A DNA stretch of 64,000 nucleotides from Suilimivivens sp964393865 (GCA_964393865.1 CAYMUW010000005.1:1-64000); one strand, 5' to 3'; positions 17,094 to 25,743 are shown, counted from the first letter of the stretch. Translations and numbers: made by a program. The notes: generated by a model not told the origin, from the letters alone.

Positions 17094-18194
17094 ATGGATT
17101 CAAAGATAAAAGCTTTCATAAGCGGACTTTCCGTCAGGCAGATAGTGTATTCTCTGATTACGATCCTGTCTTTGTTTCTGTTTTTGATATTGACAGTCTG
17201 GTCGAACCAGCAGATTAAAGGACTGGCTGATCAGCAGGGAGCATCCCGATGGGATGTGGAAGGAAAAAGTGCTCAGATCAGCTGCTTTTTGGCGGAGAAT
17301 GTCAAGATAGACGAGTTTACCATTCTGAACTTTGAAAACCAGTTGGAGCAGCAGCTGAAAGAAGTTCTTCCAGCAGAAGATTATTCCGAAGAGAACGGGA
17401 AGCAGCTGATTGTGGATGCTTACAGCTCCATGGGCAGGATAACCGTGGCCAGTGAAAAGGGAACGCTGGAGGCGGATGCAGTGGGTATAGGAGGAGATTT
17501 CTTCCTGTTTCATCCGCTCACCCTGGTGTCTGGAGCATATTTTTCCGGCAATGATCTTATGAAGGATGCTGTTATTTTGGATGAGGAGGCAGCATGGCAG
17601 CTGTTTGGCTCCAGCGATATTGCGGGACAAAGCGTTATGATCGGCGGGGTACCTCATTATGTCAGCGGCGTGGTACGAAGGCAGACGGGACGCTTTGCGG
17701 AGAATGCCGGACTTGATAAGACAGTGGTTTATCTGTCCTATGAAAGCCTTTCATCATATGGAACAGGAGAGGGAATCAGTACCTATGAGGTGATTGCACC
17801 CAATCCGGTGAAGCATTTTGTGTATAATGCGGTGAAGGAAAAGCTGGGAGTGAATGAAGAGGATATGATCGTGGTGGAAAACTCCTCCCGTTATTCTGTG
17901 GAAGCTTTGATACCGGTGATTTTGGATTTTGGAACCAGATCCATGCAGAATGCGGCGGTAAGATTTCCATACTGGGAAAATATAGCAAGAGGCTATGAGG
18001 ATGTAAAGGCGCTTGTTCTGCTGCTTCAGTTTTTGCTGTTATTAATTCCGGCTGTTATTATTCTGGCATTCCTTATCATAAAATGGAGGAACAGAAGCTT
18101 TACATGGAAGGATGTAGGCGGCCGCCTGATTGATTGGAAAGACGGGATACGGAAACGGGCTAAGGGCGAGAAGGATAAGTGGGAGCATTTTTAG
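17094..18194 (+). CDS. MacB-like extracellular domain protein with two membrane helices, no ATPase
   Basis: A 366-residue membrane protein. There is one helix near residues 19-37 and a second near 305-327 (LVLLLQFLLLLIPAVIILAFL), with about 260 extracellular residues between them. The segment from VSGAYFSGNDLMKDAVILDEEA to QSVMIGGVPHYVSGVV follows the MacB periplasmic-core pattern (LVSGRYF, AVVLDE, LFG, G-x-x-V-x-I-G, V-G-V). Full MacB proteins have an ATPase domain and four helices; FtsX-type permeases also have four. This one has only the first and last helices plus the periplasmic core. The gene follows the adaptor by 46 bases, so the pair resembles a stripped MacAB. A basic tail closes the protein. 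Function unknown. Confidence 0.72.
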   Translation: MDSKIKAFISGLSVRQIVYSLITILSLFLFLILTVWSNQQIKGLADQQGASRWDVEGKSAQISCFLAENVKIDEFTILNFENQLEQQLKEVLPAEDYSEENGKQLIVDAYSSMGRITVASEKGTLEADAVGIGGDFFLFHPLTLVSGAYFSGNDLMKDAVILDEEAAWQLFGSSDIAGQSVMIGGVPHYVSGVVRRQTGRFAENAGLDKTVVYLSYESLSSYGTGEGISTYEVIAPNPVKHFVYNAVKEKLGVNEEDMIVVENSSRYSVEALIPVILDFGTRSMQNAAVRFPYWENIARGYEDVKALVLLLQFLLLLIPAVIILAFLIIKWRNRSFTWKDVGGRLIDWKDGIRKRAKGEKDKWEHF

Positions 18195-18224
18195 AAGGGG
18201 AGCGGAAAGGAGCATCAATCAGCT

Positions 18225-20519
18225 ATGAAGAAGAAAATTGTATTGATGGCAATCATGGCATTTGTTATAAGTCTTACGGGATGTAAAGGAAGAACGCAGG
18301 CAGGAACGGAAAGCACCTCCAGCAGGAACTATGTGTATCGGGTAGAGGATATGCAGTTAACTGGTGAAAATCAAAATGTTGTCGTGACAATGGTGAAGGC
18401 TGGTGATGAGATATACGGTTATGAGTATGTGTGGCAGGAAAACAGTAATGGAGAGCAGGTTATTTTTTATAAAATAAAGGATAACGTTCTGGAAAGGCTG
18501 TTTGATATTTCAGCTGAAGAAAATTCCAGCTTTTCCTCCTTCACAATTGATCCGGAAGGAAATTTATACACCATCAAAAACAGGTATACCTACACCGGTG
18601 AAATTGATGAGGAAACCGGAGAGTATCTGGAAGAGGGAGAATATATAGATGAATATTTTCTGGTTAAGTTTGCAAGCAACGGAAGTGAAGTTTTTTCCCG
18701 GAATTTATCAGAGTTTCCTGAGCTGCAGAAGCTTAAGGAGGATACAGGATATTTTAATGCCTATAATACAATCATAAGCGGAGATAATCTTTATATTAGT
18801 TGTTGCGGGTTTTATGTACAATTTGATAAAGAAGGCCAGTTTCAAAAAATGATTGGAAGTCAAGGCGGTCAAAACCAGCTTGAAAATGCAAATCTGTTTG
18901 TTTTGGCGGACGGAAAAGTCATAGCTGTCCTCTATGAGGAAAGCGCTATGATGCTTGCACAGGTGGACATGGAGAGCGGAACCTTAGGAGAAAAGGTTAA
19001 GCTTCCGGGCGTTGGCTGGAACTACAGTTATTATCAGGGAAAAGGCTATGACCTGTATTTGACGGATAGTTATGGCGTTTATGGATTTAATCTGGGAGAT
19101 GAGGATAAGACCTGTCTGATGAATTTTGTGGACTCTGATTTTATGTGCTGGGGAATCAATAATCTCATTCCCCTTAGTGATAAGGAGTTTTATGCTGCCT
19201 ATGATGACGCAGAAACCGGAGAGAGCAGAATAGCAAAATTTTCCAAGATTGATCCGGCGGATGTGAAGGAAAAGCAGGAAATTGTTCTTGCTATGGCGTA
19301 TACAAACTGGAACGTGAAATCTGAGGTTATTAAGTTTAACAAGAATAATGATGAATATCGTATCATGCTTCAGGATTACTCTGCATTGTATGCAACTGAT
19401 GAAGATTATGAAGCAGGATTAACCAGGCTGAATGCTGATATTGTTTCGGGCAAGATACCGGATATTATTCTTTTGGATGACAGCATGCCTGTTGACAGCT
19501 ATATCAGCAAGGGCCTGTTTGAGGATTTAAAGCCTTATATTGAACAAGACAGCGATATGGAGCTAAGTGATTTCATGCCTAATATGATAGAAGCTTTTTC
19601 CATAAACGGAAAGCTGTACTCTCTGGTACCTTATTTTTCCATTCAAACCTTACTTGCAAAAACCTCTGAGGTAGGGCAGGAAAGAGGCTGGACAGTGCAG
19701 GAGGCTGTGGAGCTTTGGGATTCTAAGCCTGCAGGAACCGAGTTTTTGAACGGAGCTACAAGAAGTACCATGCTGGAATATTGTATGAAGATGTCCAGCA
19801 GTCAGTTTGTGGACAGAGAAACCGGAAAGTGCAGCTTTAACAGCGATGAATTTGTTCAAATGCTGGAGTTTTTAAACAGATTTCCTGAACAGATTGATGA
19901 CGATTATTATACGGATGCTTATTGGCAGCTGTACGAGACTCAGTGGAGAGAGGGAAGAACGCTTACCTGTTCCTATTATTTAGGGGATATAGGAAGCTTT
20001 AACAGAGCAAAGCAGGCAACCTTTGGAGAGGATATTACCATGATTGGGTTCCCTTCCGCCAATGGCGACGGTTCCGCAATTGTTCCCGGCATGCAGCTTG
20101 CCCTGACCTCCAAGTCTAAAAATAAAGAGGGCGCATGGAGCTTTTTGAGGAATTTTCTTTTGGATGAGTATCAGTCAGAAAGCTATGGATTTCCTTTAAG
20201 CGTTAAGCAGCTTGAAGTGAAGGCTCAGGAGGCTATGGAAAAGCCTTATTATATCGATGAGAATGGCGACAAAGTAGAGTATGACGATATTTATTATATT
20301 GGGGACGCAGAGCTTAAGATTGAACCAATGACCAGACAGGAGGTAGATGCATTTTTGGAGCAGCTCTATTCCTTTAGTCAGGTATATACGGTTGACCGGT
20401 CATTACAGCAGATCATTGAGGAGGAAGCCGCATCCTATTTTTCGGGACAAAAGAGCGCAAAAGAGGTTGCTGATATTATCCAGAGCAGAGCGCAGATTTA
20501 TGTGAATGAGACAAGATAA
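18225..20519 (+). CDS. Lipoprotein: probable propeller domain fused to ABC solute-binding domain (copy 2)
   Basis: A 764-residue paralogue of the lipoprotein at 10774-13059. The signal peptide ends in the lipobox LTGC (Cys20). Residues about 30-345 form the variable N-terminal region with recurring strand units (DPEGNLYTIKN, LYISCCGFYVQF, GYDLYLTDSYGVYGF). The rest is the solute-binding domain with the same landmarks as copy 1: NWNVKSEVIKFNKNN, then IPDIILLD, then LTSKSKNKEGAWSFL. Both copies end in nearly the same IYVNE-x-R sequence. Conservation seems higher in the binding domain than in the N-terminal domain, so the two may share permeases but differ in surface partner. Last gene of the cluster, 30 bases after the MacB-like gene. 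Confidence 0.85.
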   Translation: MKKKIVLMAIMAFVISLTGCKGRTQAGTESTSSRNYVYRVEDMQLTGENQNVVVTMVKAGDEIYGYEYVWQENSNGEQVIFYKIKDNVLERLFDISAEENSSFSSFTIDPEGNLYTIKNRYTYTGEIDEETGEYLEEGEYIDEYFLVKFASNGSEVFSRNLSEFPELQKLKEDTGYFNAYNTIISGDNLYISCCGFYVQFDKEGQFQKMIGSQGGQNQLENANLFVLADGKVIAVLYEESAMMLAQVDMESGTLGEKVKLPGVGWNYSYYQGKGYDLYLTDSYGVYGFNLGDEDKTCLMNFVDSDFMCWGINNLIPLSDKEFYAAYDDAETGESRIAKFSKIDPADVKEKQEIVLAMAYTNWNVKSEVIKFNKNNDEYRIMLQDYSALYATDEDYEAGLTRLNADIVSGKIPDIILLDDSMPVDSYISKGLFEDLKPYIEQDSDMELSDFMPNMIEAFSINGKLYSLVPYFSIQTLLAKTSEVGQERGWTVQEAVELWDSKPAGTEFLNGATRSTMLEYCMKMSSSQFVDRETGKCSFNSDEFVQMLEFLNRFPEQIDDDYYTDAYWQLYETQWREGRTLTCSYYLGDIGSFNRAKQATFGEDITMIGFPSANGDGSAIVPGMQLALTSKSKNKEGAWSFLRNFLLDEYQSESYGFPLSVKQLEVKAQEAMEKPYYIDENGDKVEYDDIYYIGDAELKIEPMTRQEVDAFLEQLYSFSQVYTVDRSLQQIIEEEAASYFSGQKSAKEVADIIQSRAQIYVNETR

Positions 20520-20566
20520 ATGTGCATGATTGCCGGAGAATGATTGCCGGAGAAGTGATAAAAGGT

Positions 20567-20595
20567 TTGATTGAAAATGGCTAATGTGATATAAT
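20567..20595 (+). promoter_or_regulatory. Promoter of the diguanylate cyclase gene
   Basis: TTGATT at 20567-20572, a 17-base spacer and a consensus TATAAT at 20590-20595 preceded by TGA (extended -10). So the cyclase can be transcribed apart from the lipoprotein cluster. Confidence 0.7.
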
Positions 20596-20657
20596 AAACG
20601 TATCAACGGCAGAAAACAAATGGCGGTATGATATGTAACAGTGCCATAGGAAATCAA

Positions 20658-21944
20658 ATGAAAAAGAAGATAAATGGGAGCAGCCTGTTCTGGGTGCTGC
20701 TGAAAATAAATATAATACCGATTATTTTGCTGACTCTGGTGATTACGGTCTTTAGTGCAGCCAGGTTTGCCGATTCTATGAGTAAAGAGGTTCAAAACGG
20801 ACTAAAGAATTTATGCGATACGGTTATCACTATGTATGATCTTATGTATGAGGGCGATTATCATGTGATAGAGCAGGATGGGGCGGTTTACCTGTTAAAG
20901 GGCGATCATCAGTTAAACGGTGATTTCTCGATTATTGATGCGGTGAAGGAAGAGACGCAGGTAGATATTACCGTCTTTTATCAGGATACCAGAGTGATTA
21001 CGACAATTGCAGACGGGCGGGGAAATCGGGCAATCGGAACCAGAGCCAGTGCCATTGTGATTAAAGAGGTTTTGGAGGAGGGAAAAGAGCGCTTTTACTC
21101 TAAGGCCTCTATTGAAGGGGAAGGATATTTTGCTTATTATGTGCCCCTTCGCGCATCGGATGGCAGCGTTATCGGTATGCTGTTTGTTGGAAAGCCCTCC
21201 GCAGAGGTAGATGCACTGGTGCGTGAGTCGGTCAAACCAATTATCATGATAGGATTGCTTGCGATGATTTTGGCATGCCTGATTACGACCAGGTTTTCCA
21301 ATCAGCTGGTAGGGGCGATTAAAAAGATCGAATCATTCCTTGAGAAGGTTACAGGAGGGGAGCTTCGTGCAGAGTTTGACCCTACTGTACTGAAGCGCAC
21401 GGATGAGTTGGGAGAGATGGGACGTTATGCAGTGAGAATGCAGAAATCTCTTCGCGAATTAGTGGAACAGGATATTCTTACCAAGCTGAACAACAGAAGA
21501 AGCGGTGAAAAGCTGTTAAGACAGGCTCAGGAACGATTAAAAAAGGAAGGTTGTCCTTTCTGTGTGGCAATTGGAGATATTGACCACTTTAAGCGTGTAA
21601 ATGACAATTACGGGCATGAGTGCGGCGATAAGGTGCTGATAGAGATATCGTCCAGACTGAGAAACAATATGCTTGGCAAGGGCTTTGCTGCCAGATGGGG
21701 AGGAGAGGAATTTCTTCTGGTGTTTGAGAATATGCATCTGGATGAGGCAGCACGGCATTTACGGGAGCTTCTTGAAGATATTCGCAGTACCATTGTGGAC
21801 AACGGAGAAGAGTCTGAGTCCCATATTACTATGACCTTTGGAGTGGTGCAGGGAAGTGAGGATAAGCTTGAGCATATTGTGAAAGATGCAGACATCAAGC
21901 TGTATTTTGGCAAAAACAACGGACGGAATCAGGTTGTACAATAG
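20658..21944 (+). CDS. Cache-HAMP-GGDEF diguanylate cyclase
   Basis: A 428-residue membrane sensor that should make cyclic di-GMP from two GTP. It has a first helix (about 16-37), an extracellular single-cache-like domain (about 40-190, with IDITVFYQ- and AYYVPLRASDGSVIGMLFVG-like strands), a second helix (about 195-215), a HAMP-like linker, and a GGDEF domain. The active loop reads GGEEF at residues 348-352, a functional variant. Upstream of it, the five-residue-spaced RxxD inhibitory site is absent (LGKG in its place), so classic product feedback is unlikely. The start is taken as the ATG at 20658 with GGAA before it; an ATG at 20628 is possible. The ligand of the cache domain is unknown; the neighbouring transporter suggests a related nutrient. 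Confidence 0.9.
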   Translation: MKKKINGSSLFWVLLKINIIPIILLTLVITVFSAARFADSMSKEVQNGLKNLCDTVITMYDLMYEGDYHVIEQDGAVYLLKGDHQLNGDFSIIDAVKEETQVDITVFYQDTRVITTIADGRGNRAIGTRASAIVIKEVLEEGKERFYSKASIEGEGYFAYYVPLRASDGSVIGMLFVGKPSAEVDALVRESVKPIIMIGLLAMILACLITTRFSNQLVGAIKKIESFLEKVTGGELRAEFDPTVLKRTDELGEMGRYAVRMQKSLRELVEQDILTKLNNRRSGEKLLRQAQERLKKEGCPFCVAIGDIDHFKRVNDNYGHECGDKVLIEISSRLRNNMLGKGFAARWGGEEFLLVFENMHLDEAARHLRELLEDIRSTIVDNGEESESHITMTFGVVQGSEDKLEHIVKDADIKLYFGKNNGRNQVVQ

Positions 21945-21946
21945 CA

Positions 21947-23239
21947 TCAGGGAATTATAACAGGGGACTGCCTGAGCTCATTCAGGACAGTCCTTTTATT
22001 TTTGGAGCGCAGAGCCGCTTCATAGACGGAAGCATAAAACAGCTCTCCGCTTAAAAAGGAAAGCGCTTCATCCGTAAATGCTTTTTGGGCAACTGCCAGC
22101 TTGGTGACAAGGGGAATGGTACTATGCTGTTTGATTGCCGAAAGAAGCGGAGTAGAGCTTTTTCGAAAGCCCAAAAGATGAGCGTAAGGAATAAAATATT
22201 CTCTGGAACAGTAGTCTTTCTGATAGAAATCAGGAGCTTTCATTTCCAGTAATATATGAAGAAGCACCCGGCTAAGCCGGGAATAGGTCAGGTCTTTGGA
22301 TTTTAAAACGCTGCAGAAATCCGAAAAGCCGGTAAATTCAGGCAGCTTTTTGATGATTTTATCGGAAAGATCCGGCGTGCAGTCCAAATAAGACGAAAAT
22401 CCCTGCTCCTGCCCGGTCAGCAGTTTATAATGCAGGAAAGAGGACAGATCATCCTCTGTCAGGTAAGTTTTGGAGTTGATGGCATCCAGAAGAAGTGCAT
22501 GACAGCTTTCAGGGATAAAGGGAAGTACACGGTGAAACGCTGCCTGACGTTCCTCATCGGTTGAACAGCTTTCATAATCGCATCGGAAAAAGCTGCGGAT
22601 GGCAGCTGCTGATGGGAAAGTCTGAGTGCTGCTGTTTAAAGCCGTTTCATGGAAGCTGCTTCCCTGCCGTGGAATGGTAAAGGGCGAGACGGAGCTGCTG
22701 AGAGCGCATAATGCCTTGCAATATTCCAGGCCCAGAATATTATTGGGAGATGTAAGCAGCCGGGTAAGGGGATCGGAGGAAGAGGCAGAAGCCTCTGTCA
22801 GTGCCCGTTCTTTTGCGGCAGGATAGGAAAGTCCCTGCTTTAAAAGGGCGCGCAGGGCAGATTGATACTGATCCTCTGTGGAGAGAAGAAAGGATGCGGC
22901 ATCCGTAAGCGGTGTAACCGTTCCAACCTCGCTTCCGAAGGACAGGATATCCACCACACCCAGGCGGTGGGCAAGAGAAACAGCTCCCTGAGCAAAGTAT
23001 TCCGCACTGGAAACAGCATACAGGGAAGGCAGTTCTATAACAGCATCGGCACCGCCAAGGAGAGCCATCCGGGCACGAAGATATTTGTTCAAAAAGGCAG
23101 GAGCGCCTCTCTGCACATAATTCCCGCTCATAATTACAAGAATATAATCCGCGCCTGTCAGACGGCGTGTCTGTTCAATATGATGTTGATGACCGGTATG
23201 AAAGGGATTGTACTCCGCAATGATAGCCGCTGTCCGCAT
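21947..23239 (-). CDS. tmcAL: tRNA(Met) cytidine acetate ligase
   Basis: A 430-residue nucleotidyltransferase-fold enzyme that uses acetate and ATP to make N4-acetylcytidine at the wobble position of elongator tRNA-Met. The N-terminal signature EYNPFHTGHQHHI contains the HxGH adenylate-binding motif, followed by MSGNYVQRGAPAFLNK and ELPSLYAVSSAEYFAQGAV, which are characteristic of the YlbM/TmcAL family. The length is typical. It is transcribed alone from a minus-strand promoter at 23282-23310 with GAGGT before the ATG. Its neighbours pta and ackA, divergently transcribed, make acetyl phosphate and acetate, so the use of acetate for tRNA modification may be more than coincidence. Confidence 0.93.
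   Translation of the reverse strand: MRTAAIIAEYNPFHTGHQHHIEQTRRLTGADYILVIMSGNYVQRGAPAFLNKYLRARMALLGGADAVIELPSLYAVSSAEYFAQGAVSLAHRLGVVDILSFGSEVGTVTPLTDAASFLLSTEDQYQSALRALLKQGLSYPAAKERALTEASASSSDPLTRLLTSPNNILGLEYCKALCALSSSVSPFTIPRQGSSFHETALNSSTQTFPSAAAIRSFFRCDYESCSTDEERQAAFHRVLPFIPESCHALLLDAINSKTYLTEDDLSSFLHYKLLTGQEQGFSSYLDCTPDLSDKIIKKLPEFTGFSDFCSVLKSKDLTYSRLSRVLLHILLEMKAPDFYQKDYCSREYFIPYAHLLGFRKSSTPLLSAIKQHSTIPLVTKLAVAQKAFTDEALSFLSGELFYASVYEAALRSKNKRTVLNELRQSPVIIP
21965..22003 (+). terminator. Terminator of the cyclase gene, inside the 3' end of tmcAL
   Basis: Stem GGACTG-CCTGA (21965-21975) pairs with TCAGG-A-CAGTCC (21982-21993, one bulged A), followed by TTTTATTTTT. It serves the plus-strand cyclase and overlaps the last codons of the convergent minus-strand gene, which ends only two bases from the cyclase stop. 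Confidence 0.75.
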
Positions 23240-23281
23240 GGTTTGATGACCTCGTTTTCTGATTAAATATGCTCTTTTTAT

Positions 23282-23310
23282 ACTCTAGCATAGAAATCGG
23301 CCGGGGGCAA
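23282..23310 (-). promoter_or_regulatory. Promoter of tmcAL
   Basis: On the minus strand, TTGCCC (23310-23305), a 17-base spacer and TAGAGT (23287-23282), preceded by TGC (extended -10). It lies about 45 bases upstream of the ATG. Confidence 0.55.
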
Positions 23311-23350
23311 TTTGATATCAAAAAATGTAAAGTTTTTTGCTGTGCAAGGC

Positions 23351-23379
23351 TTGTGGTTGCAATAGGATTGAGCTATAAT
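23351..23379 (+). promoter_or_regulatory. Promoter of pta-ackA
   Basis: TTGTGG at 23351-23356, a 17-base spacer and a consensus TATAAT at 23374-23379, 47 bases before the pta ATG. Confidence 0.65.
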
Positions 23380-23425
23380 TTTATCTGGGATTTGGAATTT
23401 TATTGGGAGCGAAAGGAGAACCGTT

Positions 23426-24427
23426 ATGTCATATATTGACGTGATTAAAGACAAAGCGAGAATGGACAAAAAGACAATCGTCCTTCCGGAAACAACTGAT
23501 AAGAGAACGTTGATTGCGGCATCTCACATAATCAAAGAGGGAATTGCGGATATTATTATGATCGGCAGTGAGGAAAAGGTTATGGATGGTGCTACATGGC
23601 TGGAGATTGAACTGGATGGGGTTACCATTGTCAATCCGTCTACCTGCGCAAAGCTGGATGAATATGTGGAGCTGCTTTATGAAACCAGAAAGAGCAAAGG
23701 AATGACTCCCGAAAAGGCGAGGGAAATTTTGCTCACCGACAATCTGACTTTTGGAGTCATTATGGTAAAGGCCAATGATGCCGACGGCATGGTGGCAGGT
23801 GCATGTCATGCGACAGCAGATACCCTTCGTCCGGCGCTTCAGATTTTGAAAACCGCACCGGGAGTTAAGTTGGTGTCCGGCTTTTTCCTGATGTGTGTTC
23901 CGGACAGCCCTTATGGGGAAAACGGAACCTTCTTATTTGCAGACTGTGGTTTGAATCAGGAACCTACGGCGGAAGAGCTTGCAGCTATTGCGGATACCTC
24001 TGCCAAGAGCTTTAAGAGTCTTGTGGGCGCTAAGCCTATTATTGCCATGCTTTCTCATTCTACCAAGGGAAGCGCCAAGCATCCGCTGGTGGACAAGGTG
24101 GTGGAAGCTACCAGAATTGCCCATGAGCAGTACCCGCATCTGACGTTGGATGGGGAACTGCAGACAGATGCAGCTTTGGTTCCCCAGGTGGCCAAATCCA
24201 AAGCGCCCGGCAGCGAGGTGGCAGGAAAGGCCAATGTACTTATTTTCCCTAATTTGGACTGTGGAAATATCGGTTATAAGCTTGTTCAGCGCTTGGGAAA
24301 TGCCGAGGCATACGGACCTATGCTGCAGGGTATATCCAAACCTGTGAATGACTTGTCAAGAGGATGTTCATGGCAGGATATTGTGGGTGTAGTGGCACTT
24401 ACGGCCGTGCAGGCTCAATTAGTATAA
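23426..24427 (+). CDS. pta: Phosphate acetyltransferase
   Basis: A 333-residue cytoplasmic enzyme that converts acetyl-CoA and phosphate to acetyl phosphate and CoA, the first step of substrate-level ATP formation through acetate. It has the short form without the extra N-terminal domains of the enterobacterial enzyme. Family landmarks include VLPETTDKRTL at the start, DGMVAGACHATADTLRPALQ and SHSTKGSAKHP in the middle, and NVLIFPNLDCGNIGYKLVQR near the end. The start ATG follows AAAGGAG. It is 30 bases upstream of ackA and clearly co-transcribed with it. Confidence 0.96.
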   Translation: MSYIDVIKDKARMDKKTIVLPETTDKRTLIAASHIIKEGIADIIMIGSEEKVMDGATWLEIELDGVTIVNPSTCAKLDEYVELLYETRKSKGMTPEKAREILLTDNLTFGVIMVKANDADGMVAGACHATADTLRPALQILKTAPGVKLVSGFFLMCVPDSPYGENGTFLFADCGLNQEPTAEELAAIADTSAKSFKSLVGAKPIIAMLSHSTKGSAKHPLVDKVVEATRIAHEQYPHLTLDGELQTDAALVPQVAKSKAPGSEVAGKANVLIFPNLDCGNIGYKLVQRLGNAEAYGPMLQGISKPVNDLSRGCSWQDIVGVVALTAVQAQLV

Positions 24428-24457
24428 AAGGATTAGGAAAGTGGAGGACGAACACCA

Positions 24458-25663
24458 ATGGATGGTATGAATATTTTAGTCATTAACTGCGGAAGCTCAT
24501 CTTTAAAATTTCAGCTGATTAATGCGCAGTCCGAGCAGTTAATAGCAAAGGGAATATGCGAGAGAATCGGCATGGAGGGAAGCAGTATGACTTATTCTCC
24601 CACAGGCGGAGAAAAGCAGGAAACCATTGCGCCTATGGAGGATCATAAGGCGGCAATCGGACTGGTGCTTCATGCGCTTACCGATGAAAATACCGGCGTG
24701 GTAAAAAGCCTGGATCAGATTGGGGCGGTGGGACACAGAATCGTTCACGGCGGAGAAAGCTTTGCCGCATCCACGTTGATTACCGACGAGGTTTTTAATG
24801 CGATTGAACAGTGTAACGATCTGGCGCCTTTACATAATCCGGCTAATTTAATCGGAATTAATGCATGCCGGGAGCTGATGCCCCAGACGCCGATGGTAGG
24901 CGTATTTGATACCGCATTTCACCAGACGATGCCGGAGGAAGCATATCTATACGGGCTTCCCTATCACTATTATGAGGATTACCGTGTGAGAAGATATGGT
25001 TTTCACGGAACCAGTCATTCCTATGTATCCCACCGTGCGGCGGCTATGCTTGGAAAGGCATATGATGAACTGAAAATAATTGTATGCCACCTTGGCAATG
25101 GAGCAAGCATTTCAGCAGTTAAGGAAGGTAAATGTGTGGATACCTCCATGGGACTTACGCCCTTAGAGGGGCTTATTATGGGAACCCGGTCAGGGGATAT
25201 TGACCCTGCAATTATTGAATATTTGTGCAACAAAGAAAATAAATCCGTTCATGAGATATTAAATGTGCTGAATAAGGAGTCCGGCGTTTATGGACTTTCG
25301 GAAGGCTTTTCTTCCGATTTCAGAGATCTTGAGAAGGGATATCGGGCAGGAGAGGCGCCTTCTATCAGAGCAATGAAGGCTTTTGCTTATCGTGTTGCCA
25401 AGTATATTGGTGCATACACTGCAGCCATGAACGGTGTGGATGTGATCTGCTTCACGGCAGGGATCGGAGAGAATAATCCGTTTATCAGAGAGATGATTTG
25501 CTCCTACCTTGGTTATCTGGGAATTAGCATTAATCAGGAATCCAATGAAAAACGGGGACAGGAGACGGAAATCTCCACTGCGGACAGCAGAACCAAAGTG
25601 CTGGTAATTCCTACTAATGAAGAGCTTGCTATTGCAAGAGAGACATATGCGTTAGTAAAGTAG
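24458..25663 (+). CDS. ackA: Acetate kinase
   Basis: A 401-residue enzyme of the acetate/sugar kinase/Hsp70/actin superfamily that transfers phosphate from acetyl phosphate to ADP, giving acetate and ATP. Signatures present are NCGSSSLKFQL near residue 10, GHRIVHGG near 93, VFDTAFHQTMP near 150, YGFHGTSHSYVS near 180 and GIGENNPFIRE near 330. I start it at the ATG at 24458, ten bases after GGAGG; an ATG three codons later also fits the family start. It completes the acetate branch begun by pta. A 9-bp inverted repeat follows at 25690-25711 without a clear U tract. Confidence 0.97.
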   Translation: MDGMNILVINCGSSSLKFQLINAQSEQLIAKGICERIGMEGSSMTYSPTGGEKQETIAPMEDHKAAIGLVLHALTDENTGVVKSLDQIGAVGHRIVHGGESFAASTLITDEVFNAIEQCNDLAPLHNPANLIGINACRELMPQTPMVGVFDTAFHQTMPEEAYLYGLPYHYYEDYRVRRYGFHGTSHSYVSHRAAAMLGKAYDELKIIVCHLGNGASISAVKEGKCVDTSMGLTPLEGLIMGTRSGDIDPAIIEYLCNKENKSVHEILNVLNKESGVYGLSEGFSSDFRDLEKGYRAGEAPSIRAMKAFAYRVAKYIGAYTAAMNGVDVICFTAGIGENNPFIREMICSYLGYLGISINQESNEKRGQETEISTADSRTKVLVIPTNEELAIARETYALVK

Positions 25664-25689
25664 CAGTTCGGTCTGATTTGATTTGATCT

Positions 25690-25711
25690 CTGTCAAAATA
25701 ATTTTTGACAG
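25690..25711. repeat. Inverted repeat just upstream of the yceD-rpmF promoter
   Basis: CTGTCAAAA (25690-25698) and TTTTGACAG (25703-25711) form a perfect 9-bp inverted repeat with a 4-base gap, ending three bases before the -35 box. There is no T tract after it, so it may be a protein-binding site rather than a terminator for ackA. Confidence 0.5.
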
Positions 25712-25714
25712 GTA

Positions 25715-25743
25715 TTGACAAACAAGGGGGCCACCGTTATAAT
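25715..25743 (+). promoter_or_regulatory. Full-consensus sigma-A promoter for yceD-rpmF
   Basis: TTGACA at 25715-25720, exactly 17 bases, then TATAAT at 25738-25743. Both hexamers match the consensus completely, which suggests very strong expression of the L32 operon. Confidence 0.9.
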
